Positions 18,428 through 27,885 of a stretch of DNA of 64,000 bases are shown here, piece after piece; within the stretch, counting starts at the first letter, position 1, and every line of letters starts with the position of its first letter. Position numbers and translations under genes: made by a program. The notes under the pieces are model-generated. The model was given only the letters and a program-made list of their open reading frames with translations. It had not been told where the DNA came from and made no database searches. The DNA is from Tigheibacillus halophilus (lineage in GTDB: Bacteria; Bacillota; Bacilli; Bacillales; Amphibacillaceae), in contig NZ_JBHUIZ010000005.1 in NCBI RefSeq assembly GCF_042683165.1, forward strand, positions 186,001 to 250,000. Reading direction: 5' to 3'.

Positions 18428-18486
18428 CAAACGATTCAAGGAAGAAGGCCACTTTATTGCACATCAATACATTTCAGGAGGCTGCT

Positions 18487-19503
18487 ATGCTTACTATCGG
18501 TTATATTGGAAATGGAAAAAGTACAAACAGATACCATCTGCCGTTCGTACTGCAACGTGAGAATATAAAGGTAAAGACTATTTATCGAAGGAATCCTGCA
18601 CATGACAACTGGGAGCAGATTGCGGGTGTGAATTATACTTCTGATTTAGATGAATTATTAAATGACAAGGACATTCAACTCATTGTGGTCTGCACCAAAC
18701 ACGACAGCCACTATGAATATGCCAAATTAGTATTAGAACATCATAAACACTGTTTGGTCGAAAAGCCTTTTATGGAAACATCAGAACAAGCAAGAGAAAT
18801 ATTCGCATTGGCAAAAGAGAAAGGATTAATCGTTCAGACGTATCAAAACAGGCGTTTTGACAGTGATTTTTTAACTGTTCAAAAGGTGATAGAAGAAGGG
18901 AAAATGGGAGACTTGCTGGAGGTAGAAATGCATTATGACTATTATCGTCCAGAAGTACCTGAGTCTGCCCAGTCTTTCGACCCCGCTTCCTCGTTTTTAT
19001 ATGGACATGGCTGTCATACACTGGATCAGGTCATCAGCTACTTTGGCAAGCCTGATCATATCCATTATGATGTAAGGCAATTATTAGGCCAAGGAAGAAT
19101 GAATGATTATTTCGATTTGGATTTATACTATGGCACGTTAAAGGTATCGGTAAAATCCAGTTATTTTAGACTGAAAGAAAGACCAAGCTTTGCCGTGTAT
19201 GGTAAAAACGGGTGCTTTGTGAAACAAACCAAAGATCGTCAGGAAGAACACTTAAAATTATTCTATATGCCTGGTCACAAGGACTTTGGTGTAGATTCAT
19301 TAGAACATTATGGTGTACTGACATATTTGGATGAAGAAGGTACAACCCGTGAAGAAAAGGTAAAATCTGTCAATGGTGATTATGGAAGGGTGTATGATGA
19401 CTTATACGAAGCCATCATCAATGGAAAAGATAAAACCATTACAGATGAACAGACGCTGCTGCAAATGGAGATATTGGAAACGGGAATTAAAAACCTGAAG
19501 TAA
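18487..19503 (+). CDS. Gfo/Idh/MocA family NAD(P) oxidoreductase
   Basis: 338 residues from ATG 18487, which has CAGGAGG five bases upstream (an upstream TTG at 18457 lacks a site). N-terminal Rossmann fold GYIGNGKSTNRYHLPFVL, and the family motif HCLVEKPF contains the EKP catalytic lysine. The C-terminal half is the alpha/beta substrate domain, with YGHGCHTLDQVI. These enzymes oxidise or reduce sugars, inositols or related diols; the substrate here is unknown. Own cistron between two terminators, next to the PTS operon, so a sugar-related role is plausible. Confidence 0.85.
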   Translation: MLTIGYIGNGKSTNRYHLPFVLQRENIKVKTIYRRNPAHDNWEQIAGVNYTSDLDELLNDKDIQLIVVCTKHDSHYEYAKLVLEHHKHCLVEKPFMETSEQAREIFALAKEKGLIVQTYQNRRFDSDFLTVQKVIEEGKMGDLLEVEMHYDYYRPEVPESAQSFDPASSFLYGHGCHTLDQVISYFGKPDHIHYDVRQLLGQGRMNDYFDLDLYYGTLKVSVKSSYFRLKERPSFAVYGKNGCFVKQTKDRQEEHLKLFYMPGHKDFGVDSLEHYGVLTYLDEEGTTREEKVKSVNGDYGRVYDDLYEAIINGKDKTITDEQTLLQMEILETGIKNLK

Positions 19504-19651
19504 AATGCAAGACATGGCTGATCTAGACATAGACGTTCTTGATCAAATCCTATCAAAATTACGCATTCAAAACATGGCGCTTTATGTGGATGAAGAGGAT
19601 GGAAGCGCAAATTACATGCTCTATTTTATTCTAAAGTGCAATCACGAAAAC

Positions 19652-19684
19652 AAAGCATCCTTTTTGGGGATGCTTTGTTTCGTT
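19652..19684. terminator. Bidirectional terminator between convergent genes
   Basis: AACAAAGCATCC with GGATGCTTTGTTT around a short T-rich loop; serves the oxidoreductase (+) and perhaps the secreted protein gene (-). Confidence 0.85.
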
Positions 19685-19711
19685 ATATATGTGTAAACCA
19701 TACCTGCCATT

Positions 19712-22651
19712 TTACGGCAGTATCGCCTGGATAAAATGTATCAACGCTTCCTTCACATCATTTGGAATATGCTTTGTTGGCTGATGCTGGATAAAGTCAA
19801 TTAGCTTAGGGAGGTGTTTTGGATTCTTTTTGGAAGCATCCAGCTTCGATTGAATCGCATTTTTAATCCCCTTCGGATGTATATTGCTTTTGTTCACATA
19901 ATCTTTGATCCAATCAATGTCTATCGAAGCAAAGTCCTTGATGCTCCTTGGTTTCAATTGATACGTGTCCTTAAATTGGCTGCTAATTCCAGTTATACTC
20001 ACCATGTCGCCATTTTGATAAGGGAAGTCGTCGAATACCGTACCTGTCCGATTATCAAGACGAACCACAGTAGACGCGCCATCATTACTAACGGCTGTAA
20101 ATTCAGTTGTTCCGTAATTATCAGCTTGATGCAGATCCGTTATTTTTACCGCTTCAAGTGTAACAAGTTCTCCCAGATGATCTTTTAAGTTGCTTGGAGA
20201 TGCAAATTGCGCTTTTGGCAATTCACCTGTGCTTGTCTTTTCAAGGGATGTGATATCATTTAGTTCGAATTCTCCGTCATGGGTTGTCGTCGTTGCTGAA
20301 ATTTTTACGACGTCCCCTGGCTTGACGTTGAAATCTTTACTTGTAAACACGTAGATGCCGCCAGTCACATCTTGGATATAGAATGCTTTAGCTCCCCACA
20401 GCCCGGTCTTTGTTGTAACGACCCCTTCCACGGTTACTTGTTGATCAACCCCTAATGCTCGTGCTTCTTTTATTTTAAAAGTATGGTGTAAATCCTGCCA
20501 TTGACGTGGTTTCAGTTGGTATACGCCATTAAAAACGGCTGAAATACCAGCTATATCAATCACGTCCCCCTCTTGATAAGGGAATTTGTCCAAATCAATT
20601 CCTGTCCGGCTGTCAATGCGTACGGATGTTGTATACTTGCCTTTTGTTACATCAAATTCGAATGCATTTCCCGCTGCCTGATGGATGTTTTTAACCGTGA
20701 CATCATTTAGTTGTACCAATTCCCCTTGATTTTTCTCTGAGAGCTGCTCGACAACTTTCGGTTTAGGGATGTCGGCTGTATCTATCTTGATGATGTTAGG
20801 ATTCGTTATTTCAAGCTCGGAATTATGCTTCGCGAGTTTACCAGTGACGGAAACAACATCACCAGCGTGGATCCCCTCTGTGCTTTGATACACATAAATA
20901 CCGCCGGTTTCATCCTGCATGTAAAATCCTTGTGCCCCAAACAATCCTGGCTCTGAAACAACGATTCCTTGTGCAGTAACCTGTTGGTTCTCTCCCATGG
21001 TACGCACTTGATCCAGATTCGTTGGTGCAGGGATGGTTGGTGCATTCCCATCTGGTAATGGTTCTGGCTTGGCATTCGGGTCAATCGTTACATCTTTTGT
21101 GAAGACATTCGAGCTGCCTTGTTTGAGCCGCAGATGGGCATCACCACTTATACCGTTTTTAATACGAACATAAATATCCTTCTCTGCATTCCCATCTGAG
21201 TCTGCTGTCAGATTAAAATAATCACTGTAGCCAAAGTCAGATTGCCAGTTTTCTCCATCTAAGCTAAATTGGCCTGCCTGCATTCCGCCATCCAGGTAAA
21301 GTCCAAGGCGGAAATCGGATTCAGAAGCAAAGGGTGATAGTTTTTCACCTGTTATCCGAATGGCGAACGTTTGCATCTCGCCCGGTAATGTATCTTGATG
21401 GACGACATCGTAGGTCGGATTCACCGACATTTCTCCTGATCCGTATGAGCCCGGACGAAATGTGGTGCGATCATACCATTTATAGCCGGATGGCGGGTTT
21501 GACCATGGTTCTGTTTCTGGTTCAGTTGATTTTTCCGGGGCCTCCATATCAAGAAGCGGTGATTCCTCATCTAAAGTGATTCCTTGATCTTCAAAGTCAG
21601 TGTAGTCTTCTTGCGTTGCTAACCAATTGATTAAGTTTGTTAATAAAATGCTGTCATCTTGTTCCTTAAAGCCATCGTAGGTTGTTTTCGCCGCCCCTGA
21701 TTCCTCGCGGACATATACGGGAGTTTTATCTTCCACAGTGGATGAATCCCCTACAAAAGCAGCTTTACCTTTTCCCAGCTTTGAAATGGCAACAAATGCG
21801 CCTTCATCGCGCCCCCCGTTAAAATAAACACCTTGATCAACGGCATTTCCCCAGGCATCTACACCTTCCGGGGCATAGACAATACCTTTTACCTTCGTCG
21901 GATCTGTTATAGCCAAAGTGGCACCAGCATGAATCGCAACCGTACTTACATTCTCGGTGATGCCAAAACTATCATCAGCAGGGACGACATCACTTGCAAC
22001 CGCATCTCCTAATGCGTTAAAACGAAAACGGATGCCAAAGTTGTCGGATAACCAATCTGAACTGGAAACATCTTGCATCGCTTCAGAATTAGCTTCTTCA
22101 CTGCTCATACCTTTTGTTGGATCGTCATAGGCGCCACGACGGTAGCCATTGAACACCTCTGTTGCATCCCAGCGATTCAAATTACGGTCTGCATTATAAT
22201 GATCCCCGATAAAGAATACACTGCCGCCATTGTTTACAAATTGTAAAATGGCGTTCTGCTCACTATCTTTAAAAGGGATATTTGCTTCTGGAATAACAAA
22301 AACCTGATAATCTTTTAAATCGTTATACGTTATCGGGGTTGCCTGACGAAGCTCTTTAACGTGATAACCCTCATCAGCGATAGCTTGTCCAAAGTCAGAA
22401 AACCCGCCATTAATAACCCAATCAGCGGCTCCGGCAGTCTGACCGTGCGTATTATCAAATAATACCTTACTATCGTTGTTGTCGTTTACAACGGTTGGTT
22501 CTAAAAATGGTGCAGGTGCATCAATGGAGGTGATTGGCGGAGCACCTTCTGCCTGAACCTCCCCTGGTGTAAAAATAAAGCCACTCATCAAGCCAACTGC
22601 TAATAAAAGGGAATAAATTACGGAAAACTTCTTCTTATAACGACTTTTCAC
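19712..22651 (-). CDS. large secreted protein with YhcR-type OB folds and FIMAH-like tail
   Basis: 979 residues from a GTG start with AAAGGAGAG upstream. A signal peptide ends at about A34 (EVQA|EG). Residues about 55-370 look like a DUF4350/GATase-like domain (LFDNTHGQTAGAADW, GGSVFFIGDHYNADRN). Two repeats of about 170 residues follow (about 560-735 and 735-910), each with GAQGFYMQDETGGIYVY-type and FPYQ-GD---I-GIS-----YQLKPR motifs, the OB folds seen in YhcR-family secreted nucleases. The last ~70 residues are helical and resemble FIMAH repeats. No nuclease catalytic domain was recognised, so it is probably an extracellular nucleic-acid- or sugar-binding protein rather than a proven enzyme. 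Confidence 0.75.
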   Translation of the reverse strand: MKSRYKKKFSVIYSLLLAVGLMSGFIFTPGEVQAEGAPPITSIDAPAPFLEPTVVNDNNDSKVLFDNTHGQTAGAADWVINGGFSDFGQAIADEGYHVKELRQATPITYNDLKDYQVFVIPEANIPFKDSEQNAILQFVNNGGSVFFIGDHYNADRNLNRWDATEVFNGYRRGAYDDPTKGMSSEEANSEAMQDVSSSDWLSDNFGIRFRFNALGDAVASDVVPADDSFGITENVSTVAIHAGATLAITDPTKVKGIVYAPEGVDAWGNAVDQGVYFNGGRDEGAFVAISKLGKGKAAFVGDSSTVEDKTPVYVREESGAAKTTYDGFKEQDDSILLTNLINWLATQEDYTDFEDQGITLDEESPLLDMEAPEKSTEPETEPWSNPPSGYKWYDRTTFRPGSYGSGEMSVNPTYDVVHQDTLPGEMQTFAIRITGEKLSPFASESDFRLGLYLDGGMQAGQFSLDGENWQSDFGYSDYFNLTADSDGNAEKDIYVRIKNGISGDAHLRLKQGSSNVFTKDVTIDPNAKPEPLPDGNAPTIPAPTNLDQVRTMGENQQVTAQGIVVSEPGLFGAQGFYMQDETGGIYVYQSTEGIHAGDVVSVTGKLAKHNSELEITNPNIIKIDTADIPKPKVVEQLSEKNQGELVQLNDVTVKNIHQAAGNAFEFDVTKGKYTTSVRIDSRTGIDLDKFPYQEGDVIDIAGISAVFNGVYQLKPRQWQDLHHTFKIKEARALGVDQQVTVEGVVTTKTGLWGAKAFYIQDVTGGIYVFTSKDFNVKPGDVVKISATTTTHDGEFELNDITSLEKTSTGELPKAQFASPSNLKDHLGELVTLEAVKITDLHQADNYGTTEFTAVSNDGASTVVRLDNRTGTVFDDFPYQNGDMVSITGISSQFKDTYQLKPRSIKDFASIDIDWIKDYVNKSNIHPKGIKNAIQSKLDASKKNPKHLPKLIDFIQHQPTKHIPNDVKEALIHFIQAILP

Positions 22652-22792
22652 TTCTTCACTCTCCTTTACTAATATTTTATAATATTAGTATACATGGAAA
22701 ATGGTAAAATTTGTGTTAAATTTTGGTAAAATTAAAAAAAGAAAAGTAGCGGATGTTTTTTTATAATACATCAAACCTTTACCGCAAAAAAT

Positions 22793-22876
22793 AACAGCAC
22801 CCTTCAAGTTTGAACGGCCCCCCATCTGTCTGCTAAATGGGGAACTGTTCAATTGATGGAGCAGTGCTGTTTCGTT
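22793..22876 (-). terminator. Compound terminator of yobU-like gene
   Basis: Outer stem AACAGCAC (22793) with GTGCTGTT (to 22872) and an inner stem TTGAAC..CCCCAT with ATGGGG..GTTCAA. The minus strand leaves through ATTTTTTG. Confidence 0.75.
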
Positions 22877-22888
22877 TTATTTATCCTT

Positions 22889-23368
22889 TTATTTCCTAAC
22901 GACAGGGATCCACATTTCCCCAAAAACGAGTCCGTTTTGATGTCCCATTTCAACAGTGGTATTCGGTCCGCCAACATAGGCAAAATCCTTTGCTTCCGGT
23001 AATACTTGACCAAATGTAATACCAGTTAGTGTAGTGTGCAACTCGTCAGCTGTCGCCGCTTTCCCTTTCACGACAAGATACTCTCCTTCAGGGAATTGAA
23101 TAACTCTCGATGCTTCCGGCACCGATGTATCTGTCATAACGCCGGCATAATGCATCATCTTGTTATTTACAGCTTCGTTCACAGCAAAAATGTAGTCATT
23201 GCTGGCCAGTTTTTTCAAATTTTCCAGCTTTCCATCTTCGCTGATGGTCTGCCAAAATGCTGCCTTTTCCTCGTTGATGCCGGCGAAATCTGTGTAATCG
23301 CTCTTAAGCTCCACTCCAATACCTGTAACGGTAAAACTGTCTTTTCTTTCTAAAGTATAATCTGCCAT
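22889..23368 (-). CDS. yobU: GyrI-like effector-binding protein (YobU-like)
   Basis: 159 residues from ATG 23368 (MADYTLERKDSFTVTGIGVE), chosen for the GGAGAGG upstream rather than an earlier ATG at 23416. A single SRPBCC/GyrI-like small-molecule binding domain with FPEGEYLVVKGKA and MGHQNGLVFGEMWIPV at the end. It is divergent from a DeoR/WYL regulator, the same arrangement as yobU-yobV of B. subtilis. It probably binds a small ligand; no enzyme activity is known. Symbol given by context and family. Confidence 0.75.
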   Translation of the reverse strand: MADYTLERKDSFTVTGIGVELKSDYTDFAGINEEKAAFWQTISEDGKLENLKKLASNDYIFAVNEAVNNKMMHYAGVMTDTSVPEASRVIQFPEGEYLVVKGKAATADELHTTLTGITFGQVLPEAKDFAYVGGPNTTVEMGHQNGLVFGEMWIPVVRK

Positions 23369-23467
23369 ATACAAAACCTCTCCTTTTAAAATAATTTGTT
23401 TTTCCACTTCATGCATTTATAATAACCTTAAATCGTGTCAAAAAGAGACACTGTTTAGGAGGCCTTC

Positions 23468-24430
23468 ATGAAAAAAGTTGAACGAATTAATATCATCATG
23501 CGGTATATTAACAATCGTGCCCATTTTACCATTTCTGAAATCATGCAGGAATTCCACATATCTCGTTCAACAGCTATTCGGGATATTAAAGAAATAGAAG
23601 CCATGGGCGTGCCGCTCGTTGCTGAAGTTGGCAGAAACGGAGGATACTTTGTCATGAACAATTCTGTTCTTCCAGCTGTCCGTTTTACTGATAATGAGAT
23701 CAAAGCCCTTTTTATTGCTTTTATGGCTACAAGAAATCAACAGCTTCCTTATTTGAAAAGCCGTCAGTCTTTAGCGGAAAAATTATTAGCGCTGCTTTCC
23801 GAAAATCAACAGGATGATCTGATTCTCCTGAATCAAATATTACTATTCGAAGGAACTAATCCACATAATCCCGACTTGCTTGATTTATCGGACCTGCCCC
23901 ACCCTATATTAGAAAAACTTATCCAAACTTTTCTGCTGGACAGCTATTTATCGGTTACGGTGATAGAAGAGAACACGGAGAGATCTTATCCAATTTATCT
24001 CCTGCACCTATATCGTGAAAAAAGCGTTTGGCTGATTGAAGGATTTGATCTAAAAGATGAAAAAAGAAGAGTTATTTCTGTCGACAATCTTGCCGAGGTC
24101 AAGCCATACCCAGTGAAAACAAAATTAAGCAGGAAAAAGATTTTAGAAAAGCGAAATAAGCTGAAGGAAGAAGTGAACCTTGTGCTTGAAGTTGGACCAG
24201 AGGCGATTGCTCAGTTCAAAAAATACCATCCACTAAACGTTTCCATATCCTTTACGAATCCTTTTCAAACCACAGCTATCCTAAGTGCTTATATCAATGT
24301 GAATCATTCCGATGAAGTGGCCGAAATAACAAACTGGCTGCTCTTCCTGGGCAGAGACATCAAGATCAGAAAAATGCCTGAAGAAGTTTTAAAAAGCTTA
24401 CGAGAGAGATTCAGTTTATTCTGCCCATAA
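23468..24430 (+). CDS. yobV: YafY/YobV-type transcriptional regulator (HTH + WYL)
   Basis: 320 residues. N-terminal DeoR-type HTH: RINIIMRYINNRAHFTISEI, then HISRSTAIRDIKEIEAMG. The middle is a WYL-type ligand domain (SYPIYLLHLYREKSVWLIEG) and the C-terminal WCX extension is at 210-320. Start follows AGGAGGCC. The 99-bp divergent gap to the yobU-like gene should hold promoters for both; the regulator likely controls its neighbour. Effector unknown. Confidence 0.8.
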   Translation: MKKVERINIIMRYINNRAHFTISEIMQEFHISRSTAIRDIKEIEAMGVPLVAEVGRNGGYFVMNNSVLPAVRFTDNEIKALFIAFMATRNQQLPYLKSRQSLAEKLLALLSENQQDDLILLNQILLFEGTNPHNPDLLDLSDLPHPILEKLIQTFLLDSYLSVTVIEENTERSYPIYLLHLYREKSVWLIEGFDLKDEKRRVISVDNLAEVKPYPVKTKLSRKKILEKRNKLKEEVNLVLEVGPEAIAQFKKYHPLNVSISFTNPFQTTAILSAYINVNHSDEVAEITNWLLFLGRDIKIRKMPEEVLKSLRERFSLFCP

Positions 24431-24528
24431 ATAATGTCACTAACCTTAAAGCTATGTTGTGTTTGTGCGGTGCTACCGTACCTCCGTGTGGCTATTTATT
24501 TCCTGCCCTGCCCCACACAAATTAAAAA

Positions 24529-24597
24529 ACGTAATCATTACGGTTTACTTTTAGGCGCTTCAGGCTTATAATACTTACTAATACGTAATCATTACGT
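24529..24597 (+). promoter_or_regulatory. Two Zur boxes bracketing a sigma-A promoter
   Basis: ACGTAATCATTACGG (24529-24543) and ACGTAATCATTACGT (24583-24597) share the same 14-base core, a palindrome like the Bacillus Zur box. Between them are TTTACT (24544-24549), 17 bp and TATAAT (24567-24572). Zinc-loaded Zur would cover the -35 side and the start point, so transcription is expected only in zinc starvation. Confidence 0.88.
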
Positions 24598-24657
24598 TTT
24601 ATGGAAAGAAATCCATGACGATGGTTAAGTAGGAATGAATTGAAAGGAGCAAGACCA

Positions 24658-24927
24658 ATGGCAAAAAAATCCAAAATTGCAAAAGAGAAAAAACGTCAGC
24701 AATTAGTTGCACAATATGCTGCTTTAAGAAGAGAACTTAAAGCAAAAGGAGATGATGAAGCAATCCGCAAATTACCGCGGGATTCTTCTCCAACCCGGTT
24801 AAAAAATCGTTGTGAAATTACTGGCAGACCACGTGGTTACTTGCGGAAATTTGGCATGTCACGTATAGCTTTTAGAGATTATGCTCACAAGGGACAAATA
24901 CCAGGTGTAAAAAAATCCAGTTGGTAA
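24658..24927 (+). CDS. rpsN: 30S ribosomal protein S14, zinc-independent paralogue
   Basis: 89 residues from ATG 24658 (MAKKSKIAKEKKRQQLVAQY) with AAAGGAGC upstream. It lacks the CxxC...CxxC zinc ribbon of the housekeeping S14 and carries RLKNRCEITGRPRGYLRKFG, the C-minus form. In Bacillus this paralogue replaces the zinc-binding S14 when zinc is scarce, and the two Zur boxes ahead of it agree with that. The CobW-type gene downstream is probably in the same regulon. Confidence 0.93.
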   Translation: MAKKSKIAKEKKRQQLVAQYAALRRELKAKGDDEAIRKLPRDSSPTRLKNRCEITGRPRGYLRKFGMSRIAFRDYAHKGQIPGVKKSSW

Positions 24928-25047
24928 TAAACGTGAGCTAAAAGGAACAGCGGGCCCACGGTTTGTTTCCCTGTATTATGGCTGCCCCACATTTCAGCTG
25001 CAAGGCTTGTTGATGGGTATCACCCATTAGAAAGGAGAAAAGGCGTA

Positions 25048-26126
25048 TTGTCACAGGAAGCAACGATCCCCGTAACGATATTGACTGGTTTTTTAGGTGC
25101 TGGCAAAACAACATTTCTGAATAAATTATTACAGGATATATCTGAGCAGGATGTTGCTGTCATCATCAACGAATTTGGGGAAACATCGATTGACAGTCAT
25201 CTTGTAGTTCCCACGAAGGAAGAAATCATTGAAATAAACAGCGGCTGTATTTGCTGTAATGTGCGGGGCGATCTCATCAGTATATTAAATAATTGGATGG
25301 AAGCAGAAAAAAACATGGATCGTATTGTGATCGAGACAACAGGAATGGCTAATCCCGCACCGGTTATCCAGACTTTTCTAATGGATGAACAAATTGCAGC
25401 ATCATACAAGATTGACAGTGTGATTACAGTAGTGGATGCCAGGCATATATGGAGTGCTGCAACGTCCTTATTCTGAATAAAACAGATTTAGTGAGTAAGG
25501 AAGAGCTGCAGAAGCTAGAAGAAGTGATTCGCAAGTTACAGCCCGAAGCAAACATCATTCATACGCAATATGGTAAGGTGGATCCTAAAGAAATATTGCA
25601 TACCGGGTTGTTCGATTTTGAGAAAGCAAGCCAGAGCGCCGGCTGGATTAAAGAATTGAACGAGGAACATATCCCGGAAACAGAAGAGTATGGTATCAGC
25701 TCATTTGTTTACAGGAGCAGACGTCCATTCCATCCAGGGCGTTTTCATCAATGGTTGGAAAACTGGCCGAAAGAAATCATCCGTGCCAAGGGATTTTTTT
25801 GGTTAATCACGAGAAATGATCTAGCAGGTTTGTTGTCACAAGCGGGATCCGTGATTACCTTGGAGGCTGCTGGCAGATGGCTTGCAAGTTATAGCAATGC
25901 GGAACTGGAGCAGTTAAAAATGCAAGATCCCGATTTGTTTGAAGAATGGGATGAATATGCAGGAGATAGAATGACGGAGCTTGTTTTTATTGGCAGTAAT
26001 ATGAATAAGGAACAGATGATATATGAATTGAATCGCTGTTTAGCAACAGAAAAGGAAATGGAAAGGCCTGCTTCTTCCTTCCTGGATCCATTGCCCTCAT
26101 TCACAATAGTAGAAGAAACCGAATAA
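25048..26126 (+). pseudogene. CobW/YciC-type GTPase (zinc chaperone), internal deletion and frameshift
   Basis: Starts at TTG 25048 after AAAGGAG. Frame 1 (25048-25476) has Walker A GFLGAGKTTFLNK, the metal-binding CICC motif (SGCICCNVRGDL), IETTGMANPAPV and VVDARHIW. Frame 2 (about 25450-26126) resumes at NVLILNKTDLV (the NKxD motif) and continues through the normal CobW C-terminal domain. About 20 residues usually found between HIW and the ADVLILNK strand are missing, so this is a deletion with a frame change rather than a simple sequencing slip. Position behind zinc-independent S14 and the Zur boxes fits a zinc allocation role before it was lost. Confidence 0.78.
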
Positions 26127-26206
26127 AAGCGGAAGCCTTGCTTCAGATGGATGACTTTATGCAGAGATAAGATGTTACAGGTTGCTTGAGGGAAATATTT
26201 GCATAC

Positions 26207-26240
26207 AAGGTGATACAACTCGCTGTATCGCCTTTTTTAC
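26207..26240 (+). terminator. Terminator after the CobW-type gene
   Basis: AAGGTGATACA with TGTATCGCCTT (one G-T pair), then TTTTT. Confidence 0.85.
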
Positions 26241-26345
26241 GTCCTTTCGGCCCATTTTATTGGTATCTTATCACCAAAAAACGATAAAATGAGTAGTAGG
26301 GACGATCTTGTTTTCAAGCTCTTACAAGTAAAGGAGGAAAGCAAG

Positions 26346-27233
26346 ATGAGCAAGTTGAAATCTTGGACCACAGCAGTACTGATCTTGTTGCTGATCGGGT
26401 TAACTGTCTGGTATGTCGGCCAAAATAATCATCCTTTCAACAAAGTTGACACGTTTGTTTACAATGAGCAAGGAAATTTATATTGGTTCGAGATTACCGG
26501 TAAACAAAGTAGTATTGAGGGTACATTTCACCAGCGCAGCATCTCTGAAGAGCCTGGGAAAGTGCCTGTTTTAGATGAGAAAAAGTATGCCCTAACCGGA
26601 AAAACCACCGAAAAAGGTTACGCATTCCAGATTAGCGATGACAAAGAAAAAAAGCAATTTGATGCCAAGTTTTCCGGCTCCAATCTTCTTTTGGTACAAG
26701 AACATGGTAAAAAAGCTGTGAGAACTTTCCATGCAGCAAAGGCCGGTGAGCTTGAACAATATGCAAAAGGCTTGCAGCAGAATTTGCAAACAGCTATTGA
26801 TCAATCGGAAGAGAAAGAAAAGAAACGTTTGCAAACATTTTTTTCGAATCTGAATAGCACCTATGGTTTTCTTCATATATCTGAGAGTGATAAATATCTG
26901 CTGTTTCTGCAAATTGATGAGGCATTGCATCAAGGCGAGTTGCAGGGTTCCCTAGTCGTTGTAACTGATACTGGCAAGGCGAACAAGCCTTACGAAGAAG
27001 AGCGCTATGGGCTGCATGGGATAACAGACGGCTTGATGGTGGAGTTTTTCACGACTGTAGAGGGAAAGGAAACCAACATGAAGGGGCATTTTCACAAGGA
27101 TGCGGGCAGTTTGGCCTTGTCCTTTTGGAAAACCGAGCAACAACTGACGTTTGATGCTGTGACAGAAAAGGAATTTGAAAAGAGATATGAAAATTTCAAG
27201 GCAGAAAGCAGCGTGGAAAAACCAAAAAAATAA
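26346..27233 (+). CDS. membrane-anchored extracytoplasmic protein, unknown
   Basis: 295 residues from ATG 26346, which has AAAGGAGG nine bases upstream. Residues about 7-24 (WTTAVLILLLIGLTVWYV) form one membrane span, leaving a large outer domain rich in beta-type segments (GNLYWFEITGKQSSIEGTFH, then LHGITDGLMVEFFTTVEG) around a Lys/Glu-rich helix in the middle. Two similar FEI/EFF-beta blocks suggest an internal duplication. No lipobox. I do not recognise the family. Confidence 0.65.
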   Translation: MSKLKSWTTAVLILLLIGLTVWYVGQNNHPFNKVDTFVYNEQGNLYWFEITGKQSSIEGTFHQRSISEEPGKVPVLDEKKYALTGKTTEKGYAFQISDDKEKKQFDAKFSGSNLLLVQEHGKKAVRTFHAAKAGELEQYAKGLQQNLQTAIDQSEEKEKKRLQTFFSNLNSTYGFLHISESDKYLLFLQIDEALHQGELQGSLVVVTDTGKANKPYEEERYGLHGITDGLMVEFFTTVEGKETNMKGHFHKDAGSLALSFWKTEQQLTFDAVTEKEFEKRYENFKAESSVEKPKK

Positions 27234-27286
27234 AGCAAATAATATCATCTGCAAACGGACTCCACGTAAACAAGGAGGAACAGCTC

Positions 27287-27838
27287 ATGGAAGTTACTAT
27301 CCACCACAATAGCATGATACTGATGACTGGCGATATTACAAAACAGGAGACGGATGCCATTGTCAATGCTGCCAATGGAACACTTATGGGAGGCGGCGGT
27401 GTAGACGGTGCCATTCACAGCGCAGCGGGAAAAGAATTGGTTGAGGCGTGTAAACAGATAAGACAAAACGAGCTGAACGGCGACCGTTTGCGTACAGGAG
27501 AAGCAGTGATTACCAAGGGATATGAAATGCCAGCGAAATATGTCATCCATACAGTCGGGCCGGTATGGAGCGGAGACAAGGAAAAAAAACAGACATTATT
27601 GGCCAATTGCTATGAAAACGCCCTCAAGCTCGCTGTGGACAATGATCTCGCCAGCATTTCTTTTCCTTCAATTTCAACCGGTGTATACCACTTCCCTGTT
27701 GATACAGCTGCGCAGATCGCGATGCAAACAATCGTTGATTTTTTACAGGGACGATCATTCGGGAAGGTTGTCATGGTGCTGTATTCGGAAAAAGACTACG
27801 ACACCTACAGAAAAGCATTGCTGGCTATCGTTGCATGA
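27287..27838 (+). CDS. macro domain protein, O-acetyl-ADP-ribose deacetylase type
   Basis: 183 residues covering one macro domain of the YmdB/MacroD class: DITKQETDAIVNAANGTLMGGGGVDGAIHSAAG contains the ADP-ribose-binding GGGGVDGAIH loop and the AANG motif, and FPSISTGVYHFP is the second ligand loop. Such proteins remove ADP-ribose or acetyl groups from ADP-ribosylated targets or metabolites in the cytoplasm. AAGGAGG precedes the start. It stands alone here between the membrane protein and the dehydrogenase. Confidence 0.9.
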   Translation: MEVTIHHNSMILMTGDITKQETDAIVNAANGTLMGGGGVDGAIHSAAGKELVEACKQIRQNELNGDRLRTGEAVITKGYEMPAKYVIHTVGPVWSGDKEKKQTLLANCYENALKLAVDNDLASISFPSISTGVYHFPVDTAAQIAMQTIVDFLQGRSFGKVVMVLYSEKDYDTYRKALLAIVA

Positions 27839-27885
27839 AAGCGCGCAAGGCTCATCATTTGAAAAAATTGGAATTGGACGTTAGG

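Noticed and set aside
19505..19696. Small 63-residue gene after the oxidoreductase
   Set aside because: No ribosome binding site, and the frame runs through the terminator hairpin at 19652-19684.
25430..25480. Programmed frameshift in the CobW-type gene
   Set aside because: Conserved residues are missing across the join, so recoding would not restore a normal protein.
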